This document shows, piece after piece, positions 1 through 11,383 of a DNA stretch of 64,000 nt. The notes beneath the pieces were generated by a model. It had not been told where the DNA came from. It did no database searches and was given only the letters and a program-made list of their open reading frames with translations. Position 1 is the first letter of the stretch. The number at the start of each line of letters is the position of its first letter. Source of the stretch: Coptis chinensis (taxonomy: Eukaryota > Streptophyta > Magnoliopsida > Ranunculales > Ranunculaceae); contig CM027378.1 in assembly GCA_015680905.1 (NCBI GenBank), positions 53,841,501-53,905,500 on the forward strand, in the 5' to 3' direction. Position numbers and translations under genes: made by a program.

Positions 1-1545
1 AACCTACACATGAAAAGTGAGGAAAAAAATGAGCATGATAAAAATCAACTAAGCCGACATCAAATCTACTCAAACAAAGTTCATGCTTGATTAGCCGACT
101 GAATCACTAAGATTGTTCCCATCCCGCCATAACTTCTATGGGCAGCTATAATGAAGGGCAAGCCAAAACAACAAGCAACAATGAGATCACAAAGAAAACA
201 ATTCAAGGTAGAAACAATTCTAGTTTATTATTAATAGGAGTATTAAACATCGCCGACTTGATAGACCTACCAAGCATTTCGGCAATGGAAAACTGCAAAG
301 AAATGTCACAATTCAGCAAAAAAGATGTGTGGATCGCCACATTAAACAACAACCATATTAGCTATTTTATTGGAAATGGAATCACGGAACTGGAAAAAAT
401 CATTATACAAACAGATCTCGGTCCACATGAGTAAGGAGAAAAATAGAAGTCAAACCGGATTATCTTCCATGATTAGATCTCTAAAGTTGTAAAGTCCACC
501 AAATTTGAACCATGTGGTTTATCTTCTTTCAAGTATCTATAAAATTTCAGCATTGCAATTGCATATCAATAAACCCCGAACTTTCAGATAGTATACGTAA
601 CCAAAGTTAAAGCTAGAAACACACTAGTGCATAACAATTACCTTACTGGGAATCTAAGCTCATTAGAAACGGACGAAACATATAATGCGAATTCACGCTC
701 CTCATAAAACCCAACGAGATAGATTTGCACCAAGTTAAGGATCTACACAAGCCCATAATTCATCTTAATTACATAAATAAAATAAAATTATCCAAACACA
801 TAACAGAAGTACTAAAGAGCATACCCTTTTACAAGATGAAATTGGATGATGAACCATTGCCTACCCTGCCAAAGGAAATAATGGCTTGGGTATATTCAAC
901 GACAACGGTCGAAAATGAGTTCCTGCAAAATCCAAACACAATAACCAAAATTCTACTAAAAAAAAAACAGACACCACCAATCCAACCTACCAATCTAAAC
1001 ACTAAAATTTCAACTAATTCAATCATAATCAAATCAAGATTTCACCTTTAGTTGGTCCACCAACCATGATCACAGCAACAACTTGACACAGAGAATCTAA
1101 TTAGGTCAACCAAAACGGACCACATTGACCTGGCTTTTCTGGACTTTTGCTAAAACAAAAAAAAGTTACTAGATTCCATTACTTTTACTCTACTTTACTT
1201 GAGATAATTATCATTTCCTACCCTTAACTATTCTCTCGCTCTCCCCTTAACCCAAAAAACTCACACATTAAAACCCTTCCTCCAAAACGTCCCAATAAAA
1301 AGGACCAACAAAAAGAAAAGACTAGTGTCAGAAACAAACGCCATGGAGAGGTTTATCTCTACCAAAACCTCTCCTAATTGTCTCCACCTCTCCTTCTCTC
1401 AAATCGGTCGAGTTGGTGTTCAAGGACTTGGGTCATCTCGGTTCCCACATGTTGAGTTTGGCCAAGTCGGTTAGGTTTCATTTAAGCCAGAACACTCTTC
1501 TTTAAAACTTAAATCCATAATAATTCAATGCTATACAAAAGATTC
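1..1545. other. stretch without a supported gene
   Basis: AT-rich sequence with only short open frames (the longest about 108 codons at 725-1051) that show no family motif and no coding-like composition. The block 1230-1440 is rich in CTC/CTT and contains a 43-codon ATG frame near 1343, which could be a 5'UTR-like remnant, but nothing supports a gene. Confidence 0.5.
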
Positions 1546-1547
1546 TG

Positions 1548-1973
1548 TTACACCTTCTTTGACTGTGGATTCGGTTGACCAGTCAAAAGTGTAACTCCAA
1601 CTATAGTAGGAGACAATTTCAATACCTTTGACAAGCTTTCAAGTGATGTACAAAAGTAAGTAGAAGTTGTATCCCCCAAGATGTAAAACAACACAAGAAT
1701 CCAAAGGAATACAAGGGTAGAACCCAGAAAAGGCCAATTCCCACACAAACAATAAAGCAGGTAAAAATAGTCAATGTAACCACTGGTGTCACATGACTGT
1801 TGGGATTTAAAAAACAGACACTTGGCTTTATAGCCTTTTTGTTTTCGTAACTCTCTGCAATCTTTTATAGCATCAGTAATCAATTGTAGATTAGAACTTG
1901 AAACAAGAGTACTCTTTGATGTGAAGAAATGGGCAGTCAAGAACAAACCAAAGAGTAAAACAAAGGAGATGTT
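1548..1973 (-). pseudogene. cation/calcium exchanger (CCX) N-terminal fragment
   Basis: The minus-strand frame begins after a stop codon at 1974-1976 with a hydrophobic, signal-like stretch, continues through a hydrophilic Cys-containing region (CRELRKQKGYKAKC), then a tryptophan/leucine-rich membrane segment and ends in LSPTIVGVTLL. This order matches the start of plant CCX family sodium/calcium exchangers, whose first membrane helices run up to the LSPT-AGVTLL part of the first alpha repeat. No ATG is present at the expected start, and after VTLL the frame leaves the family and stops, so the whole exchanger core is missing. The family moves Na+, K+ or Ca2+ across endomembranes or the plasma membrane; this fragment cannot. 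Identification is from recalled family pattern. Confidence 0.6.
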
Positions 1974-1979
1974 TCAAAA

Positions 1980-2870
1980 CACAAGATAAACCTTTGATTT
2001 ATTTAAAAAACCAAAATCAGCCATTCCAGTATAAACTTCTCAATATTTAAAACCTTAAAAACAGGATCTAAACATGATATAAAGACATGGGTCATACATC
2101 ATTTTGATCACACGAACCTCAACAAAGCTAACCTGTTTTCACTTGTTACTTGAAAAACACATGAACATAAGAAAATGGTGTTGTCCCATTCGGATCAAAA
2201 ACTAAAAACAAACAAAAAAGATGTAACAATAATTTGAAGAAAATGATCACTCAATATACTAAAATGGAGTTTATACTTGAAAATTAACAATTCCAAAAAA
2301 ACCCAACCCCATATAGACAAGCAATCAAACAATTCAAGTGCTTTTTATAACTATACTAATAACCAGACGAAAACAAAATCAGTGAAGCTAAGTACCCTAA
2401 TTATTAGTTACCATTTTCAAAGCAAGCTTCCTTCCACAGATCAAACAATTTCGTGCTGAAATATTGAATAAAGGTATGTCCTTTTTGGCACCACAACAGC
2501 TAACTTTAAAAACCCTACGAGATCGAGCAAAAAAATGTTCTTATTAGTCGCGAATTGAGCAAGATGGAGAAGAGGAAGAAATGTATGGAAGAAGAAATGA
2601 AAAGGAAGATGAACACTTACATTGACAACAACATCAGCAGCCAATTTTCCTCTTTTTTTTTCACTTGAAGGGTTACTGACCTAATGAGTTCGTTAGTTTT
2701 TTGTTTTCTTTTAATTAGTCCCAATTTTGCTATTTACTTTTTTCTAACACTTGCAACATTTGAGTAACCATTAGTTAATATCTAATAGACGTCACAAAAT
2801 AATTCAGGTAAATTACTAACGGTTACGTAATTTTGTAACAGAACTCTAAGTGTTATTAATTTACTAACGG
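1980..2870. other. non-coding stretch before the copia LTR
   Basis: AT-rich with no convincing gene. The minus-strand frame at 2441-2644 ends in a plausible splice donor (GTAAGT near 2615) but has no recognisable domain. Direct similarity between 2815-2840 and 2850-2890 (ACTAACGG...GTTAC) hints at repeat-derived sequence next to the LTR. Confidence 0.4.
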
Positions 2871-2878
2871 CTGAGTAT

Positions 2879-3311
2879 GTGTTACAAACGAAAAAAATGC
2901 AATTGTTGCAAAATCCCTATTATAGTGTAGTGATTCTTAGTGAGTTGAGTGTTCATTCTTTGTGAGTGAATTGAGAGCTCTTGTAATCTATTACTCTGAA
3001 CATCTAGTAAAGCTTGAAACTCGCCGGTGGACGTAGGCACATTGTCGAACCACATTATATCTGTGTCTTGTGGTTTGTGGGTTGTTTTCTTTTGCATTAG
3101 TCTCTTTACTTTATATGCTAGTTAATTGATATTGAGAAGTGTTGGGATAGTACTTGAAGGGTGTTGAAGTCTTGTCTAGAAAGAAGGATCAAACTTTGTG
3201 TAAGGTTGATCTATTTGGAGTGAATAGCATTAATTTTGCAGTTAGTTATTCACAACAATTGGTATCAGAGTGAGGTATACAACCTAGGATTTCGAGTTTT
3301 GGTGAAGAACC
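2879..3311 (+). mobile_element. Ty1/copia (copia-A) 5' LTR end, primer-binding site and leader
   Basis: The sequence TTATTCACAACA ends at 3257 and is followed by TTGGTATCAGAG (3259-3270), the classic initiator-Met tRNA primer-binding site of copia elements. The LTR start is not certain; 2879 (TGTTAC) is the best terminal match. The leader is cut at 3311-3314 by the Harbinger insertion and resumes at 13221, leading to gag at 13306, so the two pieces belong to one element. The 3' LTR and pol are not found in the window. Confidence 0.7.
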
Positions 3312-3314
3312 ATA

Positions 3315-3690
3315 GGGCGTGCTTGATAACTGATTTTCCCGCTGGCAAATCAGTCTTTTCCCACTTAACAACCTATTTGCCACTACTTGGTAGCATTTTA
3401 GGACCTGGCAAACTTTTTTGTGATTTGCCGGCAAAACAGTCACGTGACCCAATTTTCCCACTCGAAGCAGGAAAAATTTATCCATCTCAGAGATGGATAT
3501 ATTTTGCCAGAGAAAAATCGCCCAAAATTTTCCCACTTTATTTGCCAAATTGAATCAACCCTAGGTCGCAATCTCTCGTACTCACTTTCTTCTCTCATAC
3601 TCACTCTCTCTCAGGTTAGCGCCGCAACTCTCTTTTCCTCTTTCTCTTTTGATTTTTTTCAGAAAAAATTGATTTCAAGGTTTGTGTTAC
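3315..3690 (+). repeat. left arm of long imperfect terminal inverted repeat
   Basis: Besides the outer 15 or so bases, this arm shares with the right end the order: TTTGCC/GGCAAA-rich tract, AACCCTA, CTCACTCTCT-rich tract, then a segment near 3618 (GCCGC...CTTTTCCTCTTT). The similarity is patchy but collinear, so the arms are long degenerate inverted repeats rather than a short TIR alone. It includes multiple TTTGCCGG/GGCAAA words that can fold on themselves. Confidence 0.6.
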
Positions 3691-3699
3691 TCTACTGAT

Positions 3700-5890
3700 C
3701 TGTGATTTTAATAACTGTGATTTTGATTTCGCACGATTTGTAAGAAGATTGGAAGAAATATTGGTGGTGTTCCTGAATTTGCTGATCTGTTTTACCAAAG
3801 AAAGCTTAACTCTATTGAGGTAGTTTTTACTAGTTATTATAGCTTGAACTTTTTTTTTCTTGTTGTTGATCTACTTGTTGGGTGTTGACTATTTTATTTT
3901 TTATTTTTAGCTGTTAATTATTTGTTTATTTTGATTCAGACTTGATTATTTGTGTCCTGTTACTCCCCTATTAATTCTAGGAAGAATTCCTTTTTGGGGA
4001 AAAAGTAATAAATTTTAGGCAAATTTTTCAGCGAAGCTTCTTACTCTGTGCTGCCCATCAGTTTCTTCTGATGACAATCGATGGTATCCTGTGTCCAAAT
4101 CTCTGTTTGTAGATCTTAAACGTGAAGAGGTTTTTTTTTTTTTTTTTATTCAGTCGTAACAAGAGCTACAGGGCCTATTCTGTTAAAAAAAAACAAACTC
4201 GTTCCCAGTACGCAACAAGTTTTTTGTTCTTGGTGAATAGGATTTGACACCAAAAGTTTCAGTTATCTCCTTTGTATCTCCCACATTCACATAATTATCT
4301 CCTTTGTCGAGAATACTTGCACAATCGTTGAACCAACATTCCACTACAAGTTGTCCCATTGACATAGCAGAAATGGCAGCAGATTCTGGTGAACTAAGCT
4401 TCATCATTTTAGATTGGAATTAAACAAAGGGTATTTGTTGTTGTGTCAGAGAAATGTAAAGATTTAAACTTGATAAAATGATTATAATGCATTATTTGTA
4501 TGCTTTATTATGGATGGATAATATGTTTTATTATGGGTATACAATGATAGGAAACTTATAGTTGTATTAAGTGGAATTGATCTCTCTGACATATTGTGTT
4601 TTGATCTGTCGTACTCGGGTAGTTTTGAATTTTGATGACTTTGTACAAGATTGTAGCCTATAGGTTGTGTTTGTTAGGAAAATAATAGTTTCAACAACAA
4701 TGTCAGTGCGTAAAAAATGGTATAGAAAAAAGTTTGTATATTTAGCTTGGTTAAGAATGGTCGTGGTGTGGACTGTTTTGGAGGCATTATCAGTCATTCA
4801 TTTTTTCACTTACTAAATTTTATTTGGAGTGTTTGAACTTTGAAGGAGAATAATGAATGATATGAACTCTGTGGTGTGAAGTGTGGTGGAGGCTGTGAGT
4901 CTGGTAGTGTGAAGTGTGTGTCCGGTGTGGAAGTGAAGTGGTGGTGGAGGCGGAGTATATGGAGGTCCGTTTGTGGGTGGTGGAGGTCTGTGTAGTGTAG
5001 TGTAGTATGTGTGCAGTGCAGTGTAGTGTGTGTGGTGGTCTAGTGCAGGTGGTGTGAAGTGCGGAGGAGTGGTGAAGAGTGCACAGTCATGTGGTGTGAA
5101 GTGTGGAGTGGTCTGCTGCTACTGCCTCTGCTGGTGGCTGCTACTACTACTGCTGGTGGAGTTGGTGGTGGTGGTGGTGGTGGAGTTGGTGGTGGTGGCT
5201 GCTTTCGGCTGGGTGGTTATTCTTCTCTTCGCGGATCTTTGGAGTTGGTGGTGGCCGCCAGCTGCGGCTGGTGGCATCGCTATCGTGGATCTTTGGTGGA
5301 GTTGGTGGTGGGCTGCTAGCTGCCGGTGGGTGGGCATCTTTGCTCTCGTGGATCTTGCCCTCTAACTTTGCTTTCTAGGTTAGTATGTGGAAGTATGTGG
5401 GATGAGATTCAAAAGTGCGTTGAGGGAATTGATGGAAGAATGGGGTCTGACGAAGGGTGTGGAGTGCAGTTGGATAGGAATCGCGAGTTAGTACAGTGTA
5501 AATACTTGTTCAGATTGTGTTGTGTTCAGTTGATCAAACCGATGTTAGCTATTTGATTTTGGAGCTTGGCCTTACTATAGGTCCATGTCCATAGGTTTTG
5601 ATTTTGGAGCTTGGCCTTACCATAGCTATTTACATGAAAAACTTATTTTTCAGATATTGGCCACTACTGACACTTGCACTTAGACCGCACTAAGTTGTCT
5701 TGCTTTTCATGTGTACAATGGGACTCTTTGAATGCTCCTGTAGGATAGTTTGTGTGTGTGTGTGTCAGGTGGTGTGTGCTCCTGCTAGCTGCCTATGCAT
5801 GCGGCTTGTTGCTAGTCATTTCGTATATATGTATTTGTATCTCGACTTTGTGGTATTTTAGTTGTTACTTATTATTACACTTTATGAATT
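3700..5890. other. 5' non-coding part of the Harbinger element
   Basis: No domain is recognised. A 74-codon ATG frame on - (4407-4183) is uncharacterised. From 4860 to 5340 the sequence is a G/T-biased simple region (GTGTGAAGTGTGGTGG words, then GGT/GTT triplets), which creates Gly/Val/Trp-rich open frames on + that are compositional artefacts. A near-repeat of about 30 bp (TTTTGGAGCTTGGCCTTAC) occurs at 5556 and 5595. It may hold the transposase promoter. Confidence 0.45.
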
Positions 5891-5898
5891 TGTGTAGA

Positions 5899-7319
5899 AT
5901 GAGGAGAACTACACGTGAGTGTAGGGCAGTCGCGACTTTGGTGGTTGTTGTTATTGCTCAAGCTATGATGGCATACTACGATTGGTGGTATAGGATATAT
6001 ATAACTAGGCGTAGGGTTGTTAGAGCTATACAGGCACCCGTACCTAGGGCTCTGCGTAGGAATATGGATCTGCAATGGAGTGTTGTGTTGAGGAGGTTTT
6101 ATATGGACAGTGACCACTATTGTCATAACATGTTGAGGATGAATAGAGAAATGTTTCGTCGCTTTTGCCTCCATTTGCGTGGACTTGGTCTTAATGACAG
6201 CCGGTATCTGTCAGTCGAGGAGCAAGTCGCGTATTTCTTGTACACAATCGGGCATGACATGCGACAACGAAATATTGAGTTGCAATTCTTCCGCTCATGT
6301 AAAACAGTTTATCGTTATTTCCATGTGGTATTGCAAGTGGTTTTGAGGTTATATATAGAAGTGGTCAATAATGCTACCGCTGCAAACTCTCCTAAGCAGT
6401 GCTAGGAAACAAAAGAATGGCATCCGTATTTTCAGGTTAGAGAGATATATATAGAAGCATGTTGATGTCCATTCTATTAAACTTTTGACTTATAAAATTG
6501 TCGTTAACAACCATTTTTGGTTTTAGGATGCTGTGGGTGCTATTGATGGTACTCACATTGCTACCAAAGTAGATGTGGAAGACCAGGGTAGATATCGTAA
6601 TAGAAAGGTTGTCGTTAGCCAAAATGTATTGGTTGCCTGTACATTTGACATGAAGTTTACTTATGTACTTGTTGGATGGGAGGGTTCTGCCCATGATGGT
6701 CGAGTCTTGAGGAGTGTCATATCTCGCCCTGGGCACAAACTTACTCTACCCACTGGTATGTCAAGGTTTATAATTGTAATCTATCTTAGCACATAAAAAT
6801 GTCATATACTAAACTTAACATGACACCGTCCCAGGATCGAAGTACTATCTTATGGGATCTTTGGTTTTAGCGATTAGTCCCGGATTCCTCATACCCTTTC
6901 ATGGCACGCGATATCATCTCCGTGACATAGGCACAGAGGATGCTCAAGATTACAAAGAGTTGTATAATTTTAGGCATTCATTATTGCGTATGGTTGTTGA
7001 GAGAACAATCGGGTTGTTGAAGAAACGTTTTGCATGTCTTAGGCATGCCCCTCATTATGATACGAGTGTACATACAAAAGTAATCCTTGCATGTTGTGAT
7101 ATCCATAATTTCTTGAGGGAGGAAAACCCAGACAGTACGTTAACCGATGAAGAATCGAGCTCGGATGAGGAAAATGGGGATGCGGGCATTAATGAGGATG
7201 ACACTAATGGTAATGAAGACCAACAAATACCAATTGATATGGTACCTACCCACGGTTGGACAAATTGGAGAGATGCTTTGGCTTTAATGATGTGGCAAGA
7301 TACCATGGGACCACATTAA
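5899..7319 (+). pseudogene. PIF/Harbinger DDE transposase (HARBI1-like)
   Basis: Plant Harbinger-type transposase, a DDE nuclease that cuts and rejoins element ends. I read three exons: 5899-6435, 6527-6755 and 6835-7319, all with GT-AG introns and matching phases, 417 codons in total. The N-terminal exon has the helix-turn-helix region (MRREMF-like core MNREMFRRF, then YFLYTIGHD). Exon 2 starts DAVGAIDGTH, with the first catalytic Asp, and has GSAHDGRVL with the second. Exon 3 has RYHL and [13 protein letters not shown] with the catalytic Glu, so the DDE set is complete. One in-frame TAG at 6403-6405 breaks exon 1. An ATG at 5752 is also open but reads into low-complexity sequence; 5899 fits the family better. 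The C-terminus is acidic. Confidence 0.85.
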
Positions 7320-7540
7320 ATATGTGATGGTGTTTTAATTATCTTTTATAATGGATCGCGTTGTCTTTTTAATGTGAATTTTTATTAGTGAATTGGTGCT
7401 TGTATTAATTATGGTTTTTAATGGATATTGTTATCTATGAATTTGTTTAATGAATACTTATTAGAGGTTGTTAGTTATTAATGAATTTGATATTGTTTTT
7501 TTATTTCTTTGTTTGTATTTTAATGATACTTCTAACAGTT

Positions 7541-8607
7541 ATGGCTAGGCGGGCGGCCAACTCATCCAAGGGTAAGGGTGTGGTTAGTGAGGGTGAGGTG
7601 ACCAAATCACCTGTTCCCAGGTAGAAGCAAATTCGTTGGTACCCCTCAATGGATGAGATCTTAATCGAGATCTTGTTAGAAAAGACTTTAAATGGTTTAG
7701 GTAGGAAGTCAGACAATGGGTGGAAGCCCGAGACCTTAAAAGAGGTTGTTGAGGCTGTGAATCAACGATTGAATATGTCAATCGGGAATGACAATGTACG
7801 TTCTAGGCTGAAAACAATGAAGAAAGATTACCTTGCTGCCAAGGCGGCTGTCGAGGCTAGTGGTTTTGGTTTTTCGTACAACCTACAAACCAAATGTATT
7901 GATGATGATCATGTGGCATGGGAAGAGTATTGCAAGATAATATATTTTACTAACTTGTAACTCTAAATTACTTCTTATTATTACAATATCTTCTAAGCAA
8001 TTGTTTATTGTTATAGGCCCATCCTACAGCGAGGCCTCTACGAAAAAAGATGTTTCCTCATTTTGAGGAAGCTTGTATTGTATTTGGGAGTGATGTGGCA
8101 ACTGGGGAAGGGGGCAATGCTGGACACGATGATGAGGAAGTAGTGATTCTAGATGAAGAAGTTACAGATGAAGGGCCAGAGAATACAGAGGAAGAGTCAA
8201 GTCAGCCTCCAAGTCCACATCTTAATGCCAATGATGGTGATAGTTCACCTGGTGAAAGCTTTGTAGTTGGTGATTCTACACAAGCTGGTAGTCGGCGCAT
8301 TACTACCCCTTCTTTAGTGAAGCGCAAGAGGTCTCGTCTTGGTCTTGAGGCCATGCCTCCACCCCCAGATTTCAAGGAGTTAACCGACGCAGTGCATCAA
8401 CTAACTAATGCCTTCACTCCTGTTGACCCTTCCACCTTGTTAATCGCTGCTTTAGAAGAACTTCCTAACATGGAACCTGATCTCATATTGAGGGCCCTTG
8501 ATTTGTTAGTAGAGAATGAGCCCTTGCTTAAGTTCTTTTTGGGGATACGTAATCCTCAGTTGAAGTATTCGTGGCTTATAAGAAAGCTTGAGCAGTCAGG
8601 GAAGTAG
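7541..8607 (+). pseudogene. Myb/SANT-like second protein of the Harbinger element
   Basis: Harbinger elements carry a second gene whose Myb/SANT-like protein binds the element ends and helps import the transposase. Exon 1 (7541-7936) encodes a basic start, then RWYPSMDEILIEILLEK, a helix-rich trihelix-like domain with RLKTMKKDY and WEEYCK. Exon 2 (8017-8607) begins AHPTARPLRKKMFPHFEEA, followed by an acidic linker and a helical C-terminus (about 328 aa in total). Two lesions: an in-frame TAG at 7622-7624, and an intron that starts AT instead of GT after GCAAG at 7936, whereas the inverted sister copy at 12055 keeps GTAAAT. It lies 221 bp after the transposase on the same strand. Confidence 0.8.
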
Positions 8608-8787
8608 ATCGAGCAGTAGAATGTAGGCCGTTAACTTGTGTCTTTTGGATATTTTAGAATGATATTTTGAATTAGAATTCGCTATATGTATGATATTTTG
8701 AAAGGCATGCTTGTTGTCACTATGTATGTGTTTTAATTTCTATTTGTTTTACTTTTCCTGTCTTGTATTGACATTGGCATGCTAAAG

Positions 8788-8950
8788 GTTTGTTGAGTTG
8801 GGCTCCATCTTGGAGCTTGGAAGGCCGCCTAAATTGGATAAGGCTGCTATACTGAGTGATGCTGTTAGGATGGTTACCAAACTACTTGGTGAATCTGAAA
8901 AGCTGAAGGAGTCAAATGAGAGTCTTCAAGAGAAGATTAAGGAATTGAAG
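8788..8950 (+). pseudogene. captured exon of an ILR3/bHLH105-type transcription factor
   Basis: One open exon flanked by a splice acceptor-like AAAG and a donor-like AAG|GTGCAC. It reads VELGSILELGRPPKLDKAAI, then LSDAVRMVTKLL, then a coiled segment rich in E, K and L (ESNESLQEKIKELK). This is the second helix and zipper start of group IVc bHLH proteins such as ILR3, which regulate iron homeostasis. The basic region, helix 1 and the rest of the zipper are absent, so no function is expected. Intron-like flanks suggest capture from genomic DNA, not from a transcript. Confidence 0.75.
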
Positions 8951-9499
8951 GTGCACTTAAGTTATACCTTATTTGTTGCGTTAAATATCAATAGTGTTTT
9001 TCTGTTCTGCTAGATCTTAGTATGGAAAAAATGTGTTGTTCCTTTTTAGTTGTTCCAATGGCATCACTTTTTGTTTGGTAAAAAGTAAAAAAAAACCATT
9101 TGGTCAGGAATTTCTGAGGTGGTTACTCGTCACAAGCCTACAATAGTTCATGCTTCTTTGCCTTAGCTTGAATTGAATATGATTCTATAACACACCTTGA
9201 CCCAGCCATTTTTTTACCATGTTTTCAGCTCATGCTTCTTGATTGGTTTTGGGATTTGTGATAATGGCTGTGGACAGGGCATGAATACTATTTACAGTTC
9301 AACTACAAGGTGCGCTATCACATATCGAATTGTCTCGACCAATTTTTGTAAGCTTCATGAAAAACAATCTCTTCTAAATTATTGATGTCGTATTCTGATT
9401 CTAAGAATGATGAGGTGAATATTCTAAAGGTATTGACGACCTTTATTTAGGTACATCAATAGAACCAACCGATTGAGATGGAATTGCAATTGGAGATTA

Positions 9500-10107
9500 T
9501 CGGAACTCTGATAATACAAATTCCTCTTCGTTAGCGGTACAATTGAGTTGGATCATGGAGCTTTTGGAAAGCAATTTGGAAACTAAGTCGAAAATTTATA
9601 AAGACTCTGCATTGAGCTATGTGTTTTTGATTAACAATGGCAGGTACATTGTTTCAAAAGTGAAAGATGGTGAATTAGCATCACTTCTTGGAGATGATTG
9701 ATTCAAAACGTCTGATCAAGGTTCGACAAAACCATCCGAATTACCAAAAAGTTCATGGGGCGAGTTTTAGCGACATTGAAGTTGGATAATAACTCACTTG
9801 CGCCGAATGTTGTTGCTAAGTCTATGAAAGAGAAACTTAAGGTTTTCAATATGCATTTTGAAGATGTATGTAGAACTCAATCCAATTGGGTTGTCGCAGA
9901 TGAACAATTTCGAAAGCAGAGTTGAGAGTTTCGTTCTTTGGAAACTTGGCACCGGCGTATAGGAACTTCTTGGTGAGGTTTCAAACTGTTCCAGAGTTGG
10001 GGAAACATGGAGACAAGTATATCAAGTATAGTGTGGAAGACATTGAAGATATGATCAATAAGTTGTTTTAGGGAAATGGCGGAGGATCTGTTGGTGGCAG
10101 GAAATGA
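9500..10107 (+). pseudogene. EXO70 exocyst subunit 3' half, broken
   Basis: Reading across frames gives the C-terminal part of plant EXO70: SWIMELLESNLETKSKIYKD, LINNGRYIVSKVKDGELASL, KSMKEKLKVFNMHFEDVCRT, QSNWVVADEQF, LAPAYRNFLVRF and KYIKYSVEDIEDMI, ending near GGSVGGRK. EXO70 tethers secretory vesicles at the plasma membrane through this helical C-terminal region. There are several frameshifts (near 9700, 9760 and 9920) and stops, including a TAG before the last dozen codons. It lies inside the Harbinger element on the same strand as the transposase. Most EXO70 paralogues are intronless, so capture from DNA or cDNA cannot be told apart. Confidence 0.85.
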
Positions 10108-10944
10108 AATGTTGAAGCCTTGAAAGAAGCCCCTGAAGATGTTGGCTTCTTGTTGTATCATGTATCAATGTATCATGTATGCTAGTGTAATTTTCTAATT
10201 TATGTTCTAGGAAAGATGCAGTTTGTGTTGTATAATTCCATTGTATAACAGCAACAAAACTATTATTATTAACAAATAGTTGTAGAACTTTTGTTAATCT
10301 TATTTAAGTTAAATCATTTTGAGATTATTGGGTCACAATCTAAGATGACCAAATCTTGTAGTTTTCAGTTATGAAACATAAGTAACAAACCAACAAATAT
10401 TCTCATAATCTTACACATAAACTGTGCAGACAATCGTATATGTGTAAAACCACCTAAAATGTGTGAAAGAAGCAGGTGTACAGGAAATTGATAGCCATAG
10501 TATGTTTTTTTTTATAAAAACTTGTGATACTCAGACAAATATAGTACTTCTAGAAAAGTAATTAAATGTCTAGAAGAAGTAGTGAGTAACTATCAAAAAT
10601 TGCTACATGCTTGAAGCAAGCACCTCCATAAGCCATTGTGGTAATATAGCCAAACAAATGAGTTACATATGCAATAGTATGAGCTAGCTACCTTGTTGAT
10701 CAGTTCAATCCAGATTTGTATCGAAGTTTACAAATTTTCTATAACTACAAATGTTCAAGGAAGAAAAATATAACTTTTACCCTTACAATTCCTTCCTTGG
10801 GATTCTGAAGACCTACGTCCCATTAGATGAGTAAATTTTCAGTAATCAAAAGACGTCTGGTCCTCCACTTGATCAAGCACACCACCAAAGAATTAAAGAA
10901 TATGTAGAAATGGCCAACCAAGCACCAATGCTCATAAAACAAAG
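10108..10944. other. non-coding stretch within the Harbinger composite
   Basis: AT-rich; no open frame with family features. It separates the + strand captured fragments from the - strand ones and may contain the junction between two source elements, but I see no TIR here. Confidence 0.4.
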
Positions 10945-11238
10945 CTATTGCTGTATCACGAAGAGAACAAAAATAGTGAGAAGGGGGGACCATAAGCTCA
11001 TAGCAGCAGCAGTCCCATGAACACTATTGCTAGGAATACTTGTAGGAAGGGAGCACTCCTCTCCGTTAAAGAAAACCTTTGTTGGGAATCCATCACCAGC
11101 AGCGATATTACTACTAGGAGTTGCCTTTTTCGTAAATGAGATCATTGATTGCTGCTTCTCGGGCACTCGGGGATCCCTAACCGGGTTGGCTCCATCTATT
11201 TCTCCCACAAGGTAATTTAAACAAGGAAGGCCTTCCAT
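10945..11238 (-). pseudogene. captured 3' end of a COBRA-like gene
   Basis: The minus-strand frame reads [20 protein letters not shown], then [31 protein letters not shown], and ends in a hydrophobic tail ([16 protein letters not shown]). This matches the C-terminus of COBRA-like proteins of the COBL7/COBL10 group: a Cys-containing FFNGEEC segment followed by a GPI-attachment signal. COBRA-like proteins are GPI-anchored wall proteins that influence cellulose deposition. The long N-terminal part and CCVS motif are missing. Identification is from recalled pattern, so an alignment is needed. It lies opposite in strand to the transposase. Confidence 0.6.
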
Positions 11239-11383
11239 GAAAACTGAGGGAAATACAATATAGGGCTAACAACACTGAAAACTTCAATGTTTCAGCCTCT
11301 GCAGCATTCCCAACTTTAGTAAGGGACTGCAACTTCTTCACACTAGAGCCAACTGCTTCCACTTCTTTATAGTTACCGACCAA
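11239..11383 (-). other. open reading stretch of unknown origin next to the COBRA-like fragment
   Basis: A minus-strand open segment with a hydrophilic helical look (KEVEAVGSSVKKLQSLTK, then GNAAEAETLK) precedes the COBRA-like frame and is in a different frame from it. It resembles real coding sequence more than its surroundings but I do not recognise the family. It could be a further captured exon. Confidence 0.35.

Noticed and set aside
138-434. 98-codon ATG frame on +
   Set aside because: No family resemblance, AT-rich, no promoter or neighbour support; could be real but I cannot support it.
5030-5378. Overlapping 70-111 codon frames on both strands
   Set aside because: They come from a GGT/GTG simple-sequence tract; Gly/Val/Trp and antisense Thr/His runs are compositional, without domains.
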